Source: UBA1573 sp016794285 (GTDB taxonomy: Bacteria; Pseudomonadota; Alphaproteobacteria; Micavibrionales; Micavibrionaceae). Taken from it: a DNA stretch of 18,886 nucleotides. Within the stretch, counting starts at the first letter, position 1. Each line of letters starts with the position of its first letter. Below, piece by piece: positions 1 through 8,501 of this stretch. The translations under genes and the position numbers were made by a program. A model generated the notes under the pieces. It was not told the origin of the DNA and ran no database searches. It was given only the letters and a program-made list of their open reading frames with translations. The DNA is taken from assembly GCA_016794285.1 (NCBI GenBank), contig JAEUKO010000038.1:1-18886 (forward strand). The letters are read 5' to 3'.

Positions 1-107
1 TTGCCGTGATAAAGAGCCGCGACTTTGTACCCTTCAGCTACCAACACTTTGGTAATAGACAGACCAATCCCGCGTGTCCCGCCTGTTACAACTGCAATTT
101 TTTGCAT
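1..107 (-). CDS. phaB: Acetoacetyl-CoA reductase, N-terminal fragment (cut by window edge)
   Basis: Only the first 35 codons are present, and the gene runs off the left edge. The peptide starts MQKIAVVTGGTRGIG, the Rossmann-fold nucleotide-binding motif TGGxRGIG of short-chain dehydrogenases, followed by a helix and a second strand ending in AALYHG. The ATG at 105-107 is preceded by AGGA at about 9 bp. It lies 35 bp downstream of phaA in the same direction, so it is the third gene of a phaC-phaA-phaB operon. From family knowledge, PhaB reduces acetoacetyl-CoA to (R)-3-hydroxybutyryl-CoA with NADPH, supplying the monomer for PHB. On sequence alone the fragment could also be FabG (3-oxoacyl-ACP reductase). 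The operon context makes PhaB the better call. Confidence 0.85.
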   Translation of the reverse strand, partial: MQKIAVVTGGTRGIGLSITKVLVAEGYKVAALYHG

Positions 108-142
108 CAACTTACATCCTATTTCATTGTTAAAAGATTTGT

Positions 143-1327
143 TTATTCGACCCGTTCAACACACATGGCAATTCCCATGCCGCCACCAATGCACAAAGTT
201 GTAAGGCCCTTACGCGCCGAGCGGCGTTTCATTTCGTGAAGCAACGTCACCAAAACACGCGCCCCAGATGCACCGATAGGATGCCCGAGCGCGATGGCCC
301 CGCCATTGACGTTGACCTTGTTCGGATCAAACTTCATATCTTTCAGAACCGCGCAAGCTTGAGCGGCAAAGGCTTCGTTTGCTTCAACAAGGTCAAGGTC
401 TGCCACGCTCCACCCTGCTTTTTGCAAAGCCTTTTGGGACGCAGGAATAGGCCCTGTCCCCATGATAGCCGGATCAACACCAGATGTTGCCCATGAAACG
501 ATTTTGGCCAAAGGAGAGAGTCCCCTTTTCTGTGCCTCGCTCAACTTCATCAGCAGGACCACCGCCGCGCCATCATTGATTCCCGAAGCATTCCCCGCCG
601 TGACCGTTCCATCTGGTTTGAAAGCGGGACGCAGTCCAGCTAGGCTCTCCACTGTGGTTCCCGCGCGAGGAAATTCATCTGTATCGAAAATAATATCCTG
701 TTTCTTCTGTTTGATCGTGACGGGAACAATTTCGTCTTTGAATTTCCCGTCCTTGATGGCCGCCTCAGCCCGTTGCTGTGAAGTCGCTGCCAAAGCATCT
801 TGGTCGGCGCGAGTCAGAGAATATTTTTCAGCAACGTTTTCCGCCGTCACCCCCATATGATAGCCATTGAAAATGTCCCACAACCCATCACGGATCATGG
901 TATCCACCAACTCGGCATTGCCCATCTTGGTTCCACTCCGAAGATGAAGACAATGAGGAGACTGGCTCATGCTTTCTTGTCCACCGGCAATCACGATAGA
1001 AGCATCGCCCGTAACAATTGATTGAAAGCCCAGAGCAACAGACCGCAAACCCGACCCACAAACCTGATTGATGGTCATGGCTGTTTTATCCGCAGGGATA
1101 CCCGATTTGATCGCCGTCTGACGCGCCGGATTTTGTCCGACTCCCGCCGTTAAAACCTGCCCCAGAATAACTTCGTCCACATCATTCGGAGAAACACCCG
1201 ACTCGGCAAGCACGGCCTTGACCGCAACCGTTCCGATCTCGACAGCGGAAAGCGTGCTCAAAGAACCCGAAAATCCCCCAATAGCTGTTCGTTTGGCCGC
1301 AACAATAACAACCGGATCTGATGACAT
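143..1327 (-). CDS. phaA: Acetyl-CoA acetyltransferase (beta-ketothiolase)
   Basis: The protein has 394 residues, the normal length for biosynthetic thiolases. It condenses two acetyl-CoA to acetoacetyl-CoA, the first step of PHB synthesis. Visible signatures are the nucleophile Cys90 in NQVCGSGLRSV, the GGQESMS segment, NASGINDGAA, the histidine motif GHPIGASGAR and the C-terminal Cys in CIGGGMG, which is the proton-transfer cysteine. The frame stays open upstream to 1492, but the ATG at 1325-1327 is chosen. It has AAGGAAG about 7 bp upstream, it begins MSSDPVVIVAAKRTAIG as thiolases do, and the longer form would run into the phaC coding end. The gene is 100 bp downstream of phaC and 35 bp upstream of phaB. 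All catalytic residues are intact. Confidence 0.96.
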   Translation of the reverse strand: MSSDPVVIVAAKRTAIGGFSGSLSTLSAVEIGTVAVKAVLAESGVSPNDVDEVILGQVLTAGVGQNPARQTAIKSGIPADKTAMTINQVCGSGLRSVALGFQSIVTGDASIVIAGGQESMSQSPHCLHLRSGTKMGNAELVDTMIRDGLWDIFNGYHMGVTAENVAEKYSLTRADQDALAATSQQRAEAAIKDGKFKDEIVPVTIKQKKQDIIFDTDEFPRAGTTVESLAGLRPAFKPDGTVTAGNASGINDGAAVVLLMKLSEAQKRGLSPLAKIVSWATSGVDPAIMGTGPIPASQKALQKAGWSVADLDLVEANEAFAAQACAVLKDMKFDPNKVNVNGGAIALGHPIGASGARVLVTLLHEMKRRSARKGLTTLCIGGGMGIAMCVERVE

Positions 1328-1363
1328 GACACACTTCCTTCTGAGATGAAAATTAGATGCGAA

Positions 1364-1392
1364 GACTATGCACTCTACGCAGCTATTTTCAA
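1364..1392 (-). promoter_or_regulatory. Candidate internal promoter for phaA-phaB
   Basis: The 100-bp phaC-phaA spacer holds, on the minus strand, TTGAAA (1392-1387), 17 bp, then ATAGTC (1369-1364). A TTGACA hexamer also lies slightly upstream at 1405-1400, with no good -10 at the right distance. The match to a sigma70-type promoter is moderate, and the spacer could simply be untranslated operon sequence. Confidence 0.25.
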
Positions 1393-1427
1393 GGGATGTT
1401 GTCAAGTTTATCCATGCTGCGCCGCAA

Positions 1428-2612
1428 TCAAACTTGCGAAAGGATCCAGTTCTTGGTGGGTGTCCACACTTGACTTCTGGCGGAGGCCCCAACCATCATG
1501 CTGATATGGCCGCAATCGGGTTCTAGCACCCAAACATTCGGAAGCTGCCTGACCAAGGCCCGAGCCGAGGCTGGAGGAACAATTTTATCCCGAGCCGGCA
1601 CAATAACCAAAGACGGCTTTTTGATTTTACGCGCCTGAATCGGAACTCCGGCGATTTCCCACTTTCCATGACAGGGTTTATTCTCCAGATACCACTCACT
1701 CACCGCTTGACGCGCCACCCCCGCCGGAAGATCAGCTCCCCCATTCACCCAATCCTCGACCGCCACGAATAATTCTGCCGCCGCGCTCTCCATCTTCATT
1801 TCGGAAAAAGCCGAAAACTTCCGCGCCACCAAGGACGGATCGACACCCGCGAAAATCATTTGCAGCCAAGCCGCTGGCATCTGGTCAAGGTGAGCAACGC
1901 GAGGAAGCCCCTCCTTCGCCCAGACAGTCACAGCCTCTGGAAATCCGCCTTTGCCTCCGGCCTTAAAGTCCCAAGGTGTCGCAATAAAGGTCAGGGCTGA
2001 AAAAACCTCAGGATACAATATATCAGCGGCAGCAAGAAAAACTCCGCCCATGCAATACCCCATACCCACCAAAGGCGGGCCATCAGGGTTTTTCTGTAAC
2101 CAGGCCAAGACCTTTCCTAACTTGACAGAAATCGCCGATTCAAGTGTGGCAAGCTCAGGGTCTTCACGCACATTCCCCCAATCAAGAAGATAGACATCGA
2201 ATCCCTGATGGGCGAGGTAGCGCACCAAAGAACGGTCGGGCAAAATATCCAGAATTTCCGGCCCGTTGATTAAAGATGGGATCACCAAAATGCGGGCGCG
2301 AGGAGCTTTCAGTCGTCCCCGAGTTTTTGCCGCAAACCAAACAAGACGCGCACTTCCATCCGACCACACAATACTTTGCCGTGCGGGGTGTCTCTCATAC
2401 GGATGTATTTGATAGAGCCGAATACCTTGCATGACTTTTTCCATGCTGGCTTTGACATTACGCCCATCCGTCTTTTCCCAGAACGCATCATCAAACCGTT
2501 TTCCTTTACCTAAGTAAGGCCGGATGAATGAGTCCGTCATCATACCAAGTTGCAGCAGGAAAGACCGACTGCGATAAGATTTTGGAGAGCTTGCGTGACC
2601 CGTAAAGGACAT
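1428..2612 (-). CDS. phaC: Short poly(3-hydroxyalkanoate) synthase (PhaC, alpha/beta-hydrolase fold)
   Basis: The protein has 394 residues and polymerises (R)-3-hydroxyacyl-CoA onto a growing PHA chain at the granule surface. The lipase-like box is GYCMGG with nucleophile Cys187 in place of serine, as in PHA synthases. The probable triad is completed by Asp342 in VPARDKIVPP and His369 in CGHISMMVG. The C-terminal stretch around VWTPTKNWI is typical of the family. Class I synthases are near 560-600 residues, so this protein lacks most of the usual N-terminal domain and is closer in size to class III PhaC (about 355), which normally needs PhaE. No phaE is visible here. The ATG at 2612 has only a weak ribosome-binding site, and Met24 or Met25 are alternatives. 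It is first in the phaCAB operon and divergent from phaR. Confidence is high for family, moderate for class. Confidence 0.9.
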   Translation of the reverse strand: MSFTGHASSPKSYRSRSFLLQLGMMTDSFIRPYLGKGKRFDDAFWEKTDGRNVKASMEKVMQGIRLYQIHPYERHPARQSIVWSDGSARLVWFAAKTRGRLKAPRARILVIPSLINGPEILDILPDRSLVRYLAHQGFDVYLLDWGNVREDPELATLESAISVKLGKVLAWLQKNPDGPPLVGMGYCMGGVFLAAADILYPEVFSALTFIATPWDFKAGGKGGFPEAVTVWAKEGLPRVAHLDQMPAAWLQMIFAGVDPSLVARKFSAFSEMKMESAAAELFVAVEDWVNGGADLPAGVARQAVSEWYLENKPCHGKWEIAGVPIQARKIKKPSLVIVPARDKIVPPASARALVRQLPNVWVLEPDCGHISMMVGASARSQVWTPTKNWILSQV

Positions 2613-2632
2613 AATTCAATTCTCTGTAAACA

Positions 2633-2726
2633 TTGCAAAAGATTGTGAAGTATCAATCTTTCCCGCAGCAAAATATTTGTAGAACCCATTGATTCATGCA
2701 ACAATACTTCAAGTTCTTGCAACAAC
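2633..2726. promoter_or_regulatory. Divergent phaC/phaR control region with candidate PhaR operators
   Basis: The 133 bp between the phaC and phaR starts contain TGCAACAA at 2697-2704 and again at 2718-2725. They are in direct orientation with starts 21 bp apart, about two helical turns, and a related TTGCAAAA lies at 2633-2640. PhaR repressors of alphaproteobacteria are known to bind TGC/GCA-rich sites upstream of phasin and phaR genes. That these repeats are the operators is inference. Their position just upstream of the phaR start fits autorepression. Confidence 0.45.
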
Positions 2727-2745
2727 TATATTCAACAGGTGTCCC

Positions 2746-3237
2746 ATGTCTGCAAAAAAAGGCAGTGATAAGCCAACCGTTATTAAAAAATATGCGAACC
2801 GCCGTCTTTATGATACGGGGCGAAGCAGCTACGTCACTCTTGATGATCTGTGCCAGATGATTAAAGAAGGCTACGACTTTGTTGTTTATGATGCCAAGTC
2901 TGGCGAAGACCTCACCCGCGGTGTTCTCACGCAAATCATTGTTGAACAGGAAGCCAAGAGCGGGAACAACAATCTCCTGCCCACCAATTTCTTGCGCCAG
3001 TTGATCGGGTTTTACGGCGACAATATGAGTCCGTTGGTCCCCAATTATTTGGAACAGACTTTTGGTGCTTTTACCAAAAACCAAGACCAGATGCGCGACC
3101 AACTGAACAAATCTTTTGGCGGAATTTTTCCTGTTAGCTCGTTCGAAGAGCTAAGCAAGCAGAATATGGTCATGTTGGAAAACGCGATGAAGGCTTTTGG
3201 AAATTTTGGACTAAAGAATAAAAAATCAGAGGAATAA
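2746..3237 (+). CDS. phaR: Polyhydroxyalkanoate synthesis repressor PhaR
   Basis: The protein has 163 residues. PhaR is a cytoplasmic DNA-binding repressor that also binds PHA granules, so transcription of phasin and related genes rises as polymer accumulates. Residues 12-70 match the PHB/PHA accumulation regulator DNA-binding domain: IKKYANRRLYDT, then YVTLDDL, GYDFVVYDAKSGEDLT and VLTQIIVEQE. Residues about 75-115 (LPTNFLRQLIGFYGDNM onward) match the following PHB accumulation domain, and the tail is charged. The frame is open back to 2689, but the ATG at 2746 is preferred because it has AGGTG upstream and gives the conserved family N-terminus. It is transcribed divergently from phaCAB and ends at a bidirectional terminator. 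Confidence 0.95.
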   Translation: MSAKKGSDKPTVIKKYANRRLYDTGRSSYVTLDDLCQMIKEGYDFVVYDAKSGEDLTRGVLTQIIVEQEAKSGNNNLLPTNFLRQLIGFYGDNMSPLVPNYLEQTFGAFTKNQDQMRDQLNKSFGGIFPVSSFEELSKQNMVMLENAMKAFGNFGLKNKKSEE

Positions 3238-3250
3238 ACTCTCCTCCCTC

Positions 3251-3281
3251 AAAAAATTAGGCCCCAAACGGGGCCTTTTTT
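3251..3281. terminator. Bidirectional rho-independent terminator
   Basis: An A6 run (3251-3256) is followed by GGCCCC (3260-3265), loop AAAC, GGGGCC (3270-3275) and T6 (3276-3281). The perfect 6-bp GC stem with flanking A and T tracts can end transcription of phaR on the plus strand. It can also end the convergent GGDEF/EAL gene, whose stop codon is adjacent at 3283. Confidence 0.93.
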
Positions 3282-3282
3282 A

Positions 3283-5034
3283 TTACTGAACAGACGCTGT
3301 ATGCGGCGTTGCCGAGTTCTGGTCACTGACTCTTTGTTCGTCATCTGTCGCTAACCAAAGCCGTTCAATACTCGGGAGTCCATAGGCGTAGCCCTGAATG
3401 TGGTCGATTCCATCCTTGGCCAGAATATCAGCTTCGGCCAATGTTTCTGCCCCCTCCCCCACCGTTTCAAGATTCATTCCAGACGCGAGAGAATGTAAGG
3501 TTCGGATAAAGAGTTTGTTTCCTTCTTTATTCATTTCCTGAACAAAAGATTTGTCAATTTTGACAATATCAAGTGATAGCTCTTTGATCTGTGAGAACGC
3601 CGTTTGCCCAACGCCGAAATCATCCAGCGCAATTCGGCATCCCAAATCTTCAAGCACCCGAATAACCCGCAACGTTTGGTTAAGGTCACTCATAGCTACG
3701 CTCTCGGTAATTTCAACGATCAAGCGATTGGCAACATCCACATGATCGCGTAGCTCAAGCGTCACCTCCTTGAGCCAGTCAGGATCCGTCAAAGTATGGT
3801 TGGAAACATTGACTGACAAACTGATGGTCGGAAAACTTTTCAATTCATAAATCGCCTGCCGCACGCAGTAAGTATCCACCAAGCGGGTCAAACCCATCTT
3901 CTCAACAGCAGGAATAAAGCTCCCCGCCGAGCGAATATTTCCGTTCTCGTCAATCATCCGCATGAGGCATTCATAGAATGAAACATTGCTGGTTCGTGAA
4001 TTGACAATTCCTTGGAAAGCCAGCTTGACGCGGCCCTCGCGGAAGGCTTTGAGAAAATCATCCCCAACCGCCAGCGCATCTTTGAAACTATTGACCTCTT
4101 CATTCAACTTGTCGGTATAACCGGCAAAACAGCCACGGCCCTTTTGTTTGGCTTCTTGCAACGCCATATCAGCCCTCGTTGCCACAGAGTTAGCCCGCAA
4201 GGCAGGGTTATCAAGTTTGATCCCCCCGATTGATACCATGATATGCAGAGGGCGTTCTTCCGTCATAATCGGCTGGCGGTAAAAAACCTTGATGATGTTA
4301 TTCGCGGTGTCGGCCATCTCGGCTTGATCTGCCATAGGAAAGAGCAAGGCAAAAACATCCCCGCTCCAACGGAGGACTTGCGCTCTTCCGTGGACCATGT
4401 CTTGAAGACGTTTTTCGGTTTCAAGCAAAACGTCATCAGCCAATTGAGACCCATAAATCTCGTTGAGCAGAGAAAGTCTGTCTATCCCCACAGCCAACAA
4501 ATAGCCCCGCGAATAATCCCTCTCTCTATTTTCCAGCAAAGACTCGAGACTTTGCAGCAACGCCTGACGACCTGAACTTCCCGAGAAGGCATTGCTAATA
4601 GAGCTTCTGAAATCCATTTTACGAGAGTTCTTTTTCTGACGTTCAATGGTCTGGGTATCCAGAACCAAAAGACTTTGGATCGTTGTTTTCTTTGAAACTT
4701 TGTCATGGTGAACAACGCCCGTTTCTATAACCGGAATAAGGGTTCCCTCCGGTCTCACCATTTTATAAGAAAGGCTGAAATTTTTATCACCAGATGTACT
4801 TTTGCCGATTGTATCGGCTAAGGAGAGCTGACGACTTACCAAGTCGGTTGGACAAATAAGCTTAAGAAAATTTTCCTTGTTTCTTGGCAGGGCCTCTTCC
4901 TCAAGGCCTAAAACACCAAGACAGTCCCCCATGAATTCATAGCGGTCCTCTTCAACATGGTAAAGGTAAGCCGCCTGCCGACTGGCCCGCAAAGAGGAAG
5001 AAAGGTGGTGAAGCCAAAGCTCGGACCCAGACAT
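3283..5034 (-). CDS. PAS-like/degenerate GGDEF/EAL protein, probable c-di-GMP phosphodiesterase
   Basis: The protein has 583 residues with no evident signal peptide or membrane segment, so it is probably cytosolic. Residues about 15-130 look like a PAS-type sensor (YLYHVEEDRYEFMG onward). Residues about 165-310 form a GGDEF domain whose signature is SGDVF (224-228), so the catalytic Glu is replaced and cyclase activity is unlikely. Residues about 335-560 form an EAL domain. EAL is ECL at 355-357, but the key acidic and polar residues are present: Glu355, Asn409, Glu441, Asp471-Asp472 in DDFGVG, Lys492 in KIDKSF and Glu527. This suggests cyclic-di-GMP hydrolysis, possibly tuned by GTP binding to the inactive GGDEF. 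The ATG at 5034 is preceded by GAGGGAA. It sits between the phaR terminator and the coiled-coil gene. The signal sensed is unknown. Confidence 0.9.
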   Translation of the reverse strand: MSGSELWLHHLSSSLRASRQAAYLYHVEEDRYEFMGDCLGVLGLEEEALPRNKENFLKLICPTDLVSRQLSLADTIGKSTSGDKNFSLSYKMVRPEGTLIPVIETGVVHHDKVSKKTTIQSLLVLDTQTIERQKKNSRKMDFRSSISNAFSGSSGRQALLQSLESLLENRERDYSRGYLLAVGIDRLSLLNEIYGSQLADDVLLETEKRLQDMVHGRAQVLRWSGDVFALLFPMADQAEMADTANNIIKVFYRQPIMTEERPLHIMVSIGGIKLDNPALRANSVATRADMALQEAKQKGRGCFAGYTDKLNEEVNSFKDALAVGDDFLKAFREGRVKLAFQGIVNSRTSNVSFYECLMRMIDENGNIRSAGSFIPAVEKMGLTRLVDTYCVRQAIYELKSFPTISLSVNVSNHTLTDPDWLKEVTLELRDHVDVANRLIVEITESVAMSDLNQTLRVIRVLEDLGCRIALDDFGVGQTAFSQIKELSLDIVKIDKSFVQEMNKEGNKLFIRTLHSLASGMNLETVGEGAETLAEADILAKDGIDHIQGYAYGLPSIERLWLATDDEQRVSDQNSATPHTASVQ

Positions 5035-5170
5035 AAAAACATTCCCTCAGCAGAGCAGGCTGCGTGCCCAACACGTCCTCCCCGCCCAATCTCTAGGTTC
5101 GAGGAAGATGCCACAAATTACAACCCCAATCATGCCGGATAAATGGTTAGCAGGTCCTTTATATTCTTTC

Positions 5171-5194
5171 AAAAAAACAGACTAAAGTCAGTGT
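5171..5194 (-). terminator. Candidate terminator after the coiled-coil gene
   Basis: On the minus strand, 13 nt after the stop codon at 5207, an ACTGAC...GTCTGT hairpin (about 5 pairs with one mismatch) is followed at once by T7 (5177-5171). The stem is short and AT-rich, so termination may be weak. An outer perfect 9-bp inverted repeat, ATTCTTTCA (5163-5171) and TGAAAGAAT (5197-5205), encloses it. Confidence 0.5.
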
Positions 5195-5206
5195 TATGAA
5201 AGAATC

Positions 5207-8200
5207 CTAACGAACCTGCCCAGCCACACGGTCACGAGCTTCCATAGCTATGTCCATAGCTTCTGCCCGCCCTTCATGAGCAATGGTTGTCATGACCCCA
5301 TCGCTATATGTAAACAAAACGGAGGCTGAAGTCCCGCCCTTGCTATTCACGCAAGCAATTTCAAAGGCTTTGCTTTGCGCAGCTCCGGTTGAGACTTGGG
5401 CCGGAATAGCCGCGTATTCCCCGCCACAGCGAGATTTAGCCCGAGAGAGGTATTGATCGACTGCGGCCTCATAGCCAGAAGATGACATTGCCCGTTGCTC
5501 GGCACTTCCATATAAGCTGTCTGTTTTCCAACTATAGGCGCGATAAGAAGTGCTGGAAGCTGCCGCCGCGTGAACCCCTCCCTGAACCGTCACCCCAGCC
5601 GATTTCAACAATGATGAGAAATCATCCGAAGACTTGAATCCAGATGGGGACGAAGAGGCCGACGAGACCGCTGCAGGAGAGTAAGAGACAGGAGCCACAA
5701 CAGGTGTTGGAGCAAGAGGAGCCGGAGGAATCACAGCAGCAGGTCCCGCAGCAGGCTCAACCTGCGCGACACGCGCACTGGCTGCCTCAGAGCGCAACAT
5801 CTGAATCTGGCTTTCCAGTTCTCCAATTCTCTGGTTGCCCTGAGATAATTGAGACTGAAGAGCGAGAAGCGAAGATGATTGGTCAATTTTTGCTTTCGCC
5901 TCGACAGTAGATTGAGCAGATTTTGCTTGATCCAGTTGTTTCTGCAGATCGTTAATTTGCTGACCTTGAACTTGCGACTGACGGGTTGCAACATCCAGCT
6001 TCGCCGAGAACTCTGTCTGAGCACTGAGAAGCTGAGCTTCCAAATCTGCAACTTTTTTGGTTTTCTCCTCAAGCTGGGCCTTCACATACATTTGATCGGA
6101 CTGTGACTTGGTATTGAAACTGCTCAGTTGAGCCTCAGCTTCCTGCAATTTCTTTTGCAGCAGAGCATAATCCGCGTCTTTTTGCGCCAAACTGCCTAAT
6201 TTCGTTGATGTTTCGTTTTTGACTGCTGCGAGTTGAGCTTCCAGCTCCGCAACCTTTTTGGTCTTTTCGTCAAGCTGGGCTTTAACTGCCAAGCCATCTG
6301 TCTGCGACTTCGAATTAAGAACACTCACCTGAGTTTGCGCATCCTGTAGCTCTTTTTTTAACAAAGCGTACTCAGCGTCTTTTTGCGCCAAACTGCCTAA
6401 TTTCGTTGATGTCTCGTTTTTGACTGCTGCGAGTTGAGCTTCCAAATCCGCAACTTTTTTGGCCTTCTCATCAAGCTGGGCTTTGGTTGCTAATAAGTCT
6501 GCCTGAGACTTTGCTGACAGGTTTGTGGTTTCCCCCTCAATTTGAGAAAGTTTTTTCTCAAGCTCGGCAAGCTTTGCTTCCTTCTGAGAAAGAGCCTCTT
6601 TCGCTGATCGTAATTGTGCTTCTTGTTCCGCACGACCAGATGCTTGGGTGTTCGACTGCGCCAATTGGGCTTTCAACTCCGAAATTTGAGCTGCTTTTTG
6701 AGCAGAGTCTTCCTTCAAGGAATCAATCTGAGCCTGCTGCTCAGGAGAAATACCTCCATTTTCAGCTTTCTCTTTCAGGCGAGAAATTTCCAAATCCTTG
6801 GCTGTTAATTGATCTTCTAGAGTCCCCAGCATCGAGATTTGGGCACTCTTAGCCAGCTCAGGATCGAACAACATATATTCAATATCTTTTTTCTCCTGAA
6901 CACATTTGGCTTTTTGCCCTTCGAGCAGAGCGCCAAGGCGACGGATTTCCCGTTGAGACTCTTGGAACCGCCGCGTAGCTTGTTCCAAATCCCAATTGCC
7001 CCCAGCCGCTTTTAGTTGGGTTACTTCAGACTCTTTCTGAACTTTTTCTAAGGTCTTTTTTAACGTTCCGTTCTCAGATGTCAGCGTATCAATTTGACCT
7101 TTGAGAGCCCTCAGTTGAGCTCTTTGCTCTGAATCGTCTGCGCCAGCCGCAGGTTGTATAGCAGCGGCTTGAGCATCACGCGCTTTGAGATCAGTATTCT
7201 CTATCTGCAAAGCCGCAATTTTTTCTTTAAGATCTTTGATCTCTTGGGGCGTGTCCTTCCCTGCCTTTGCCAAATCTGGTTGCGGGCGATTTTTGAGCGC
7301 GTCAATCTCCGCCAACAATTTGGCGTTCTCCGCCTGAAGATCAGCTAGTTTCAGAGACTCTGCCGCTCCGCTCTCACCAGCCTTCGCACCAATTTTGACT
7401 TGGTTGCGCAGCGTTTCATTCTCGGCTTTGAATGTCGTCATGTCGCGCTGGGATTTTTGCAAATCCTTTTGTATCTCAGCCAATTTCTCAGCTGTTTCTT
7501 TTTGGTCCTGCACCCCTTTTTCAAGAGTTGAAATCTGTGCTTGCAAATCCGTATTTTGTTTCTTGGCCAATTCAAGATCAACTTCTGCTTTCTTTAGATC
7601 CGCAGTTAGATCAACCACTTTAGGAGCTTTGTCCTGCGCCTCAGCCTTTTTGCGCAGATCAGAGTTTTCGAGTTCAAGGGCCCGAAGTTTTTCTTGTAAA
7701 TCCCCCAGAGCCGGATTATCCCGCCCGAGTGATTTCTTTTCCTCTTCTTTGGCATTCCCTAGTGTTGATTTAAGACGAAGGTTTTCCTCTTGGGCCTGCA
7801 AAATATCGTCCCCAACATTTCCCCCCGAAGATGGTTCAGCTTGAAGAATGTCTTCGGCTCTTGGCTCTGCCGCCCGCGCTTGTTCAAGCTTATCGGCTTT
7901 GCTCCCTGTTGCTTTTCCTTTGTTGCTGCCCCCATCCAAAGCTGGAGATTTCAGGCCAGACAGGCACGTGGCAAGTTCAGATTGACCATCTTCAATCCGT
8001 GCAAGTTTGTAANNNNNNNNNNNNNNNNNNNNNNNNNNGAGACTCTTTCAAACTTTTGGCAAAACCCGCATCAGCCCCGACCCCCAGAACAAGGGTTTGG
8101 GATGTTTGCGGTTCAATTTCGAAAGTCTGGGCAGACCCTGATCCGACACGAACGGAGGCCGTCAATTTTTTTCCGGCTTTGAACTTTGCCTCTTGAAAGT

Positions 8201-8459
8201 CAAAGGCCAAAGAATATTCACCGTTGGTATTTTGACCGATTGTCACAACGGAATTATTGCCGAACTTTTGAGCCATCGTGCAATAGCTGCCTTGTGTCAT
8301 ACTGGCAACACGGCTAATCGCCCATCCTGTTTTGGCTTCCGCCGTTTCAGCCTTGGCCGCCGCAAGAACCGGACGGGCAAGCGATGATCCAGCAAGCAAG
8401 CTCACTGCCGTTAGAAGAAAAATACGACTGGCTTTGAGGGCAACGGTTTCTTTACTCAT
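5207..8459 (-). CDS. Large secreted coiled-coil protein of unknown function, interrupted by an assembly gap
   Basis: I read this as one gene of about 1,080 residues. The 5' part (8459 down to 8039) starts at an ATG with AAGGATAAG upstream and has a signal peptide (hydrophobic FLLTAVSLLAG, likely cut near residue 36 after VLAAA). A roughly 110-residue domain with one Cys follows. After the Ns the open frame resumes as YKLARIEDGQSELATC, another Cys, and runs 934 codons to the stop at 5207. The two halves are one base out of frame across 26 Ns, so the true gap length must differ from 26 by 2 modulo 3 if the gene is intact. About 550 residues are Ala/Lys/Glu/Gln-rich heptad coiled coil including 67-residue repeats. 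Then come a Pro/Ala/Ser linker and a C-terminal domain of about 150 residues with two Cys. It is probably periplasmic and in one operon with the TcpQ-like gene 42 bp upstream. I do not recognise the family. Confidence 0.75.
6080..6481 (-). repeat. Two 201-bp tandem repeats in the coiled-coil gene
   Basis: Copies at 6281-6481 and 6080-6280 each encode 67 residues beginning AQLDEK. They share the block LEAQLAAVKNETSTKLGSLA exactly at protein level and almost base for base over about 55 nt. A diverged third copy begins at 6079 (AQLEEKTKKVADLEAQL), and a partial copy precedes the array (LSQKEAKLAELEKKL, about 6482-6592). The near-identity indicates recent duplication or gene conversion. Confidence 0.9.
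8013..8038. other. Assembly gap (26 Ns) inside the coiled-coil gene
   Basis: There are 26 undetermined bases. Open coding frame is present on both sides on the minus strand, but the two frames are offset by one. The stated length is therefore probably an estimate and not a measured size. Confidence 0.98.
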
Positions 8460-8501
8460 TATCTTATCCTTTGTAACAAAAAATCTATCAAAAATTTTAT
8501 C

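Noticed and set aside
1328..1492. N-terminal extension of phaA to 1492
   Set aside because: It would overlap the phaC 3' end and add residues unlike any thiolase. The ATG at 1327 has a good ribosome-binding site and the family N-terminus.
7395..7844. Plus-strand Ser/Cys-rich open frame of 149 codons
   Set aside because: It is antisense to the Ala/Lys/Glu-rich coiled-coil region, and such biased codons generate Ser/Leu/Cys-rich open frames on the other strand.
7939..7939. TTG at 7939 as the real start of the coiled-coil protein
   Set aside because: The frame is open for another 24 codons to the N gap, and the protein would lack a signal peptide. The signal-bearing frame on the other side of the gap is a better 5' end.
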